The translations under genes and the position numbers were made by a program. Under the pieces are notes generated by a model. That model had not been told where the DNA came from. It saw only the letters and a program-made list of their open reading frames with translations, and did not search any database. From Lentisphaeria bacterium (lineage in GTDB: Bacteria > Verrucomicrobiota > Lentisphaeria > Victivallales > UBA1829), in contig JAGAPM010000080.1 of assembly GCA_017623265.1 (NCBI GenBank), positions 1-12,904 on the forward strand: a stretch of 12,904 bases of DNA, given 5' to 3'. Of this stretch, positions 8,397 through 12,904 are shown piece by piece. Each line of letters starts with the position of its first letter. Position 1 is the first letter of the stretch.

Positions 8397-9044
8397 ATGT
8401 TGCAATATATTTTTGATGGTAAGGGCATGATGTACCCGATCGTGCTGCTGTTTGTGATTGGACTCGCAGTGATTATTGACCGTGCCCTCGCATTCCGTGC
8501 GGCTGCCCGCAACAACAAAGAATTGACAGACGGCGTTATCGATGCGCTGTCCAGGAATGATGTTGAAGGTGCGGCAGATCTCTGCACAAAGATCGGTGGA
8601 CCTGTTGCCGCCGTTCTGCTGGTCGGGGTTCAAAAGTTCGGCAAACTGGTGGATACGGATCGTACCGTTGCGGAAATGAGTGCGATCGTGAAAACTTCCA
8701 TGGAAGACTTCGCCCCCCAGATCATCGGTACGCTTGACCGGAATATCGGTATCCTGCCCATGGTCGCAGGTCTTTCCCCGCTGTTGGGGATGACCGGTAC
8801 TGTTACCGGTATGATCTCCTCCTTCGACTCCATGGCAACTCAGACCAACCTGGAAGCAACTGCTGTTTCCGGCGGTATTTCTGAAGCTCTGATCACAACT
8901 GCTGCCGGCCTTCTGGTTGCTATGCCTGCCGTGATCAGCTATAATATCTATTCCAAAATGGTGGATGGTTATGTGGGCGAGATCGACAAAGCCTGCACTG
9001 CACTGGTGGACTTCATTGCTCTTGACTACAAGAAAGCAGCTTAA
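8397..9044 (+). CDS. MotA/TolQ/ExbB family proton-channel protein
   Basis: This 215-residue inner-membrane protein has the three-helix layout of the ExbB/TolQ family: TM1 about 12-33, a cytoplasmic domain about 35-110, TM2 about 114-138 and TM3 about 160-183. The family signatures are clear: PLLGMTGTVTGMISSF at 128-143 and GGISEALITTAAGLLVAMPA at 159-178. Thr135 and Thr168 fall where the pore threonines of E. coli ExbB (Thr148, Thr181) would align. The family forms a pentameric pore around an ExbD/TolR dimer and uses the proton gradient to drive mechanical work on envelope partners. AAGGAG at 8383-8388 sits 8 bases before the ATG, the best Shine-Dalgarno site in the window, suggesting strong translation of this subunit. 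Two ExbD genes follow directly. Whether it is closer to TolQ or ExbB cannot be decided by eye, so no symbol is given. Confidence 0.96.
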   Translation: MLQYIFDGKGMMYPIVLLFVIGLAVIIDRALAFRAAARNNKELTDGVIDALSRNDVEGAADLCTKIGGPVAAVLLVGVQKFGKLVDTDRTVAEMSAIVKTSMEDFAPQIIGTLDRNIGILPMVAGLSPLLGMTGTVTGMISSFDSMATQTNLEATAVSGGISEALITTAAGLLVAMPAVISYNIYSKMVDGYVGEIDKACTALVDFIALDYKKAA

Positions 9045-9070
9045 TCTCTTTGGAACGGTGGTTTTGAAAT

Positions 9071-9547
9071 ATGATCAAAACAAAAGCAAGAGCCCCGCTG
9101 AATGACTTGGATGTCGGTCCCTTTTCCGACGTCTCGTTCCTGCTGATCATCTTCTTCATTCTTACGACCCAGATCATTTCCATGTCCGGGATGGTTCTTT
9201 CCATTCCCGCCGGATCGCCCAATTCGGAGATCCAGGAAACGGAGGATGACAAACAGATCACAGTTTCGCTCACAAACGAGTCGATCCTGCTCCATCTCCC
9301 GAACGGTTCCGAATTTATGATCGAGGCAAAAAATGTGCCGGAATTCAAGTCTTATCTGCTGGCGGAAAATCTGGCGGACAAGCGGAAGACGGTGAACGAG
9401 CGTCTGGTGGTTCTCCAGAGTGCGCCGGATGTGAAGTACGACCTCTACTACAAGGTTATCACGGTGATCCAGAGCAGCGGCGGTCTGTTAGCTTTGGTGG
9501 AAGAAGATGACCTGCCGGGCGGATCTGCCGCACAGAAAGGGGAATGA
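9071..9547 (+). CDS. ExbD/TolR family protein (first copy)
   Basis: This 158-residue protein has the ExbD/TolR plan: a short cytoplasmic N-terminus, one transmembrane helix at about 18-39 (PFSDVSFLLIIFFILTTQII) and a periplasmic domain. Asp20 at the start of the helix matches the proton-binding Asp of the family (Asp25 in E. coli ExbD, Asp23 in TolR). The periplasmic part has the usual beta strands (ITVSLTNESILLHL) and a helical segment before RLVVLQSAPDVKYDLYYKVI. The C-terminus ends in an acidic tail, EEDDLPGGSAAQKGE. The ATG is fixed because an in-frame TGA lies two codons upstream (9065-9067). The upstream ribosome site is weak (GGTGG), so translation may depend partly on coupling to the ExbB gene 26 bases away. 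It overlaps the second ExbD gene by 4 bases. Confidence 0.95.
   Translation: MIKTKARAPLNDLDVGPFSDVSFLLIIFFILTTQIISMSGMVLSIPAGSPNSEIQETEDDKQITVSLTNESILLHLPNGSEFMIEAKNVPEFKSYLLAENLADKRKTVNERLVVLQSAPDVKYDLYYKVITVIQSSGGLLALVEEDDLPGGSAAQKGE
9536..9542 (+). promoter_or_regulatory. Ribosome binding site bearing on the second ExbD start
   Basis: AAAGGGG ends one base before ATG 9544 but 10 bases before the in-frame ATG at 9553. The spacing favours 9553 (protein beginning MGLKIKR) for independent initiation. ATG 9544 overlaps the previous stop as ATGA and would suit termination-reinitiation. Both starts give an intact ExbD. Confidence 0.5.
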
Positions 9548-9975
9548 GTGTTATGGGCTTGAAAATCAAACGCAGTCAGGGCGCAACGCTGGTCGTTCCG
9601 ACATCTTCCATGGGGGATATCGCGTTTCTGCTGATCATCTTTTTTATGCTGACTTCCAAATTCATGCAGGAAGCCCGCGTGAAACATGAACTTGCCTCTT
9701 CCACAGAAATTGATAAGGTGCAGTCACAGGAACTCTCGATCATTCTGGATGAAAAAGGCGTCCTCTGGGCGCAGGGGGAAGAAACGGACATCAATTCTCT
9801 GAAAGGAATGGTGGATAAACTTCAGGAAGGCAAGACGGAAGCGGAGCGCAAGGATTTTACGGTGGTCTTTAAAGTGCATCATACGTTGGAATCCAAAGTG
9901 TACGAACCGGTGATCCGGAAACTGGCGGAACTGGGGGTGAAAGTCACCTTCGTCGGCAAAATGGAAAAAAATTAA
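9544..9975 (+). CDS. ExbD/TolR family protein (second copy)
   Basis: This protein has 143 residues from ATG 9544, or 140 from the in-frame ATG at 9553, whose ribosome-site spacing is better. A basic N-terminus (LKIKRSQG) precedes one transmembrane helix at about 24-41 with GDIAFLLIIFFMLTSKF. Asp25 is the expected proton-carrying residue. The periplasmic domain has the canonical ExbD ending: a strand (TVVFKVHH), a helix (VYEPVIRKLAELGV) and a final strand (KVTFVG). Outside the helix it shares little obvious sequence with the ExbD gene just before it, so the two are probably not a recent duplication and may form a heterodimer or serve different partners. The ATGA overlap implies translational coupling and balanced amounts of the two proteins. 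Confidence 0.95.
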   Translation: MSVMGLKIKRSQGATLVVPTSSMGDIAFLLIIFFMLTSKFMQEARVKHELASSTEIDKVQSQELSIILDEKGVLWAQGEETDINSLKGMVDKLQEGKTEAERKDFTVVFKVHHTLESKVYEPVIRKLAELGVKVTFVGKMEKN

Positions 9976-10007
9976 TGGCAAAATAATAACTTCAGGAGCT
10001 GTATAAA

Positions 10008-10451
10008 ATGAAAGATTACTTGAAAGTCGAACCCGAAAGTCTGGTAAAGGAAGTCGCAAAACCAAGACTCATCATCTGTCTTGTGATCGCCTTTATCGTT
10101 ACGCTTGTATTTATCGGTGCAACCTCTGTCTTCTTTATCAAAGATTGTTTTACATACAACACGATCTATCCGGTGAAAGCAAAACGTGATCTGGAAAAGG
10201 CGGAAAAGGAAAAACAGGAAGCCGAAGCCAAGAAGCAGCGTGAACTGGAAGAACAGCAGGCGGCAAAACAGAAAGCCAAGGAAGCCGAAGAAAAGAAGGC
10301 AAAAGAAGAAGAAAACAAGAAACGTTCCGAAGAAGAATTGAAAAAGATCGATGCGAAAAAGAAGCCCGCTGCTGAAAAACCGGCACAGCCCGCTGCTGAT
10401 GATCAGAACATTCTGCCTTCCAGCGCCGGAATGGATTTCGGGACTTTGTAA
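10008..10451 (+). CDS. Single-pass membrane protein with charged coiled coil (TolA-like domains I and II)
   Basis: This 147-residue protein has a short N-terminus with basic residues just before the membrane (KEVAKPR), one strong transmembrane helix at about 21-43, and a Lys/Glu/Ala/Gln-rich helix at about 56-118 with repeats such as KAEKEKQEAEAKKQ. A Pro/Ala linker and a short tail ending GMDFGTL follow. The basic flank predicts N-in topology, placing the coiled coil in the periplasm. The plan recalls TolA domains I and II. However, there is no room for the globular TolA/TonB C-terminal domain, and the helix lacks the S-x-x-x-H motif through which TonB and TolA contact ExbB/TolQ. Its position directly after ExbB-ExbD-ExbD suggests a transducer or spacer. 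Low-complexity sequence makes homology by eye unreliable, so TolA-like describes shape only. AGGAG (9994-9998) lies 9 bases before the ATG. Confidence 0.88.
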   Translation: MKDYLKVEPESLVKEVAKPRLIICLVIAFIVTLVFIGATSVFFIKDCFTYNTIYPVKAKRDLEKAEKEKQEAEAKKQRELEEQQAAKQKAKEAEEKKAKEEENKKRSEEELKKIDAKKKPAAEKPAQPAADDQNILPSSAGMDFGTL

Positions 10452-10472
10452 CATATCCTGCTGAAACTGATT
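10452..10472 (+). other. 21-base in-frame junction between two genes, no ribosome site
   Basis: The stop TAA (10449-10451) of the coiled-coil gene and the ATG at 10473 are in the same frame, with seven sense codons between them. No purine-rich Shine-Dalgarno sequence is visible. The start of the next gene probably relies on reinitiation, or on a CTG (10458, 10461 or 10467) or the ATG with a weak site. Confidence 0.6.
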
Positions 10473-12904
10473 ATGAAGAATTCAAGTAACAAAAACAACG
10501 CAGCTGATCCGGCAGACCGGAACAAAAAGTCCTCTGCCGGTATTCTGGACGGCGTGGACCCGGTCCAGATCGCAGCCCACTGGTCCAGGATGGGGCTGGA
10601 TTGCCTCATCAAGGTATGCCAGTGGATCGGAATGGCTCTTGCGTGGGCGTTGAAAATCTGCCGCGTGCCGTTCCGGTTCATCCCGGCGGGATTCAGCTAT
10701 GCAGTGATTTTCTGCATTATGGCGGTCGCCCTGCTGCAGATCTATTGGACGGGCGATGGCGCAAAACTCATGAAGAACGTCGGTGATCTGATTCCTGCTC
10801 ATCAGAAGAACAACAACGAGATCTCCTTCCGGGAATCCAACGTTGATCTGTTCCTGCGCACGCTGGAAGAGGAAAAAGACACGGTTTTTCTGAATGTCCG
10901 GAAGGAATATTCTGATCTGCTCAAGAAAGCTGAATCGATCAATGCGATCCGGGAGAATACCGAGCTTGAAGAAGAAGCCCGGCAGGAACAGGAGAAAGAA
11001 CTGGCACAAGAGTTGATCGGACTCCGGAAACAGCTCCTCCGGAATGCCATGCCTCTTACCGGGATCGCTCCGGATGCTTTTGACGGGATCCGCTCGGTTG
11101 CTGTCAAGCCGGAGATTCTGGAAGTAACGATTGCCGTGATCAATGTCAATCAGGGCACTTCCCAGCACTTCACGTATCATCTGTATGATCCCGCCACGGA
11201 CCTCAAAGCCGGGATCTTTCCGCAGGTCGATGCCGAGACCATCAGCAAACGCGTGACGGAATGGCAGGAAGGCCAGCTCGATCTTTCCGATGGTATTCCG
11301 GCGGCAACTGATGATTATGCGCTTTTTGAGTGGAAACTGGAAAATCTGGTGGCAGAAAAACTTTGCCATCGCATCTATGAAAACCGTTCCTTTGCCAGCG
11401 CTCTGGATGATGCGGCAAAACAGAAGGATGTCGCCGACAAGGCTGCCGATAAGATCAAAGATGAGGAAAAACGGAACGAAATCAAGAGCAAGCGGGTGGA
11501 AGATTATTTCTGCGACCCGGTCAATGCGCAGGAACGCCAGCTGCTCAATGTGTTTATCGGTGCCGTCAATAAGGATGGCGACAGCGCAATCTCCGGCAAC
11601 CAGCATGAGACGGAAAAAGTCTACATTTATGCGAACCGGATTCCCCGCCGCATTTCAATCGGATTCAATGCGATCCGTCCAATGGTGCTGACAAAGGGCG
11701 CTCTCGCACTCGCCGGATATCCGGAAGATGATTTTGCATACTCCAGAGACGATGTCAGCAACCTGCAGACATGTTTTGACTATGCCAATTCCCGCATCAT
11801 TACCCCTGAAGAACAGAGCCTTAAGATCCGTGAATTTCTCAAGCGTGATGTGGTCGCAGAAGAGCTGGAAAAGATCAATGCCCAGCTGGCAGCCGAAGCA
11901 GACCGTGCCAACCGGATCAATCAGGAACGAATCGAGAACAAAGTCCAGCTGACGATCAGTCAGCGTCCGGAAGGAATGAAGGAACTGACGGAAGAAGGCA
12001 AGCAGAACATCCGCAAAGAAGTCATCAGGGAAATGGGAATCAAACCCGTTATTCCCTCTCTGCGTCTGCGTAAGGATGTTACCGTGGAAGAAAAAGTGCG
12101 CTGGATCGAAAATGCCCTCGTCAAAGAAGGTATTGCGGCTTCGAACTTTTTCTATACTCCGCTCGTCATGGAGGCAATCCGGGAAAACGACAGCACCCGG
12201 AGTGCTGATATTTTCCTCGGCGGCGGCGTGCTGTTCACCATCGTGATACTGCTCTTCCTCTGTGCCGTGGTGACATTGCTGACTGCGATCGGCAAATGGA
12301 TCATCGGGTTCCGGGAAAAAACCGGGAAGACACTCCCTGCAATGGCGTGGCTGCAGGAAGACAACAAATATTATATCCTGCTTCATAAGATCGCTTATTA
12401 TGCGATCCCGGCAGGATTGCTGCTCTTTATCGGTTACTGGTGCTGCCTCCTTTGGGCATTGTGTGACGTGCCGGATCAGGTGCTGGCGGTCATTACGGAA
12501 AAGGAATTGTTCCAGCCGGAAGAAAAAACGCTGATCTGGCTGCATTATTTCTTCTATTGGCTGCCCGGTGTCGTCCTTTGGGGTGTTGCCATGCTTGTGT
12601 ATTTTATGGCAGGTACGCGTCAGGCGTTCATGCAGAAAAACAAGGATGCAAAGATCTTTACCATCCTCGCCTGCCGGACGGAAAACGGCGGCTTCACCCG
12701 TTCATTCTATTGGACAACGCTGGTGTTGGTCATTCTGCTCATTATGCCGTATCTGGTGGACTTCCAGTATCTCGGTTTGCTGAAAAACCCGTTCGCTCCA
12801 AATCAGGAAGACTACATCCAGCAAGATGCTTATAACATCCCCGGCGGGGGCGGCGATGCTGCTCCTTCCCAGCCGGTGGTCGTTAAGAAGAAGAAAAAGA
12901 AGAA
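10473..12904 (+). CDS. Large multi-pass membrane protein with periplasmic coiled-coil domain (3' partial)
   Basis: The frame is open from ATG 10473 to the window end, 810 codons plus two bases, and no stop is reached. I do not recognise the family. Visible parts: a polar N-terminus; a hydrophobic, possibly amphipathic stretch at about 45-62; TM about 70-92; a hydrophilic domain about 93-577 with coiled coil at 117-195 and more charged helix at 310-345 and 450-490; then TMs at about 578-607, 636-664, 688-712 and 745-767; then an Asn/Gly-rich tail (GGGGDAAPSQP) entering a lysine run at the edge. Basic residues flank the membrane helices (KICRVPFRF, GKWIIGFREKTGK, GTRQAFMQKNKDAK) in a way that puts the large domain and the C-terminal tail in the periplasm and gives five crossings. 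It follows the TolA-like gene by 21 bases in the same frame. By context it is a membrane partner of the ExbB/ExbD motor. A further domain may follow the lysine run outside the window. Confidence 0.85.
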   Translation, partial: MKNSSNKNNAADPADRNKKSSAGILDGVDPVQIAAHWSRMGLDCLIKVCQWIGMALAWALKICRVPFRFIPAGFSYAVIFCIMAVALLQIYWTGDGAKLMKNVGDLIPAHQKNNNEISFRESNVDLFLRTLEEEKDTVFLNVRKEYSDLLKKAESINAIRENTELEEEARQEQEKELAQELIGLRKQLLRNAMPLTGIAPDAFDGIRSVAVKPEILEVTIAVINVNQGTSQHFTYHLYDPATDLKAGIFPQVDAETISKRVTEWQEGQLDLSDGIPAATDDYALFEWKLENLVAEKLCHRIYENRSFASALDDAAKQKDVADKAADKIKDEEKRNEIKSKRVEDYFCDPVNAQERQLLNVFIGAVNKDGDSAISGNQHETEKVYIYANRIPRRISIGFNAIRPMVLTKGALALAGYPEDDFAYSRDDVSNLQTCFDYANSRIITPEEQSLKIREFLKRDVVAEELEKINAQLAAEADRANRINQERIENKVQLTISQRPEGMKELTEEGKQNIRKEVIREMGIKPVIPSLRLRKDVTVEEKVRWIENALVKEGIAASNFFYTPLVMEAIRENDSTRSADIFLGGGVLFTIVILLFLCAVVTLLTAIGKWIIGFREKTGKTLPAMAWLQEDNKYYILLHKIAYYAIPAGLLLFIGYWCCLLWALCDVPDQVLAVITEKELFQPEEKTLIWLHYFFYWLPGVVLWGVAMLVYFMAGTRQAFMQKNKDAKIFTILACRTENGGFTRSFYWTTLVLVILLIMPYLVDFQYLGLLKNPFAPNQEDYIQQDAYNIPGGGGDAAPSQPVVVKKKKKK

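Noticed and set aside
6081..8633. Minus-strand open frame of 850 codons opposite the 6063 gene and the start of the ExbB gene
   Set aside because: The cause is the same register effect. The frame crosses a gene boundary, has no ribosome site or domain, and the sense strand has clear TPR and ExbB proteins.
10008..10451. Calling the coiled-coil protein TolA or TonB
   Set aside because: It lacks the S-x-x-x-H transmembrane motif and any globular C-terminal domain; Lys/Glu-rich helices match many unrelated proteins by composition alone.
4361..10472. Terminators or hairpins in the intergenic gaps
   Set aside because: The gaps are 21 to 44 bases, and none shows a GC-rich inverted repeat followed by a T run, consistent with one transcript.
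10482..11606. Minus-strand open frame of 374 codons in the last part of the window
   Set aside because: The + strand frame from 10473 is open throughout, with coherent membrane helices, coiled coils and operon context. The minus-strand frame is its in-register shadow.
1..12904. CRISPR arrays, tRNA or rRNA genes, insertion sequences, attachment sites
   Set aside because: No direct-repeat arrays, RNA gene signatures, transposase motifs or terminal inverted repeats were seen; nearly every base is coding on the + strand.

Overview
The window holds eight protein genes, all on the + strand. They are packed with gaps of 21 to 44 bases and one 4-base overlap, and no terminator or convincing internal promoter is visible, so it reads as one long operon that runs off both ends. 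Codon use is uniform, base composition is close to balanced (slightly GC-rich by eye), and most starts have a Shine-Dalgarno sequence. Two envelope proteins carry Sec signal peptides and a proton-channel motor is present, which indicates a diderm bacterium. The combination of very large TPR/beta-sandwich proteins with ExbB-ExbD-ExbD suggests a member of the PVC group, perhaps a Lentisphaerota (Victivallis-like) bacterium. That is an inference from style and not a database result.

Layout: (1) positions 1-4360, the 3' part of a giant exported protein with the order TPR, several beta-sandwich modules, TPR; (2) 4384-6018, an exported all-helical TPR protein; (3) 6063-8360, a smaller paralogue of the first protein with the same TPR / beta / TPR architecture; (4) 8397-9044, a MotA/TolQ/ExbB proton-channel subunit; (5, 6) 9071-9547 and 9544-9975, two different ExbD/TolR subunits joined by an ATGA overlap; (7) 10008-10451, a small single-pass protein with a long charged coiled coil, like the first two thirds of TolA; (8) 10473 to the window end, a large unrecognised multi-pass membrane protein with a periplasmic domain of about 480 residues. 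Gene 8 is cut by the window edge, has no stop, and is easily missed.

Taken together, the set looks like an energised cell-envelope machine. An inner-membrane proton motor (one ExbB, two ExbDs) sits beside a TolA-like transducer, a large membrane partner and three periplasmic TPR scaffold proteins. The parts list parallels Tol-Pal (TolQ, TolR, TolA, CpoB/YbgF) and the Myxococcus Agl/Glt and Nfs machines (one TolQ homologue, two TolR homologues, TPR proteins). However, no TonB/TolA C-terminal domain, TolB, Pal or outer-membrane receptor is visible here. The function is unknown; envelope integrity, surface transport or motility are all possible.
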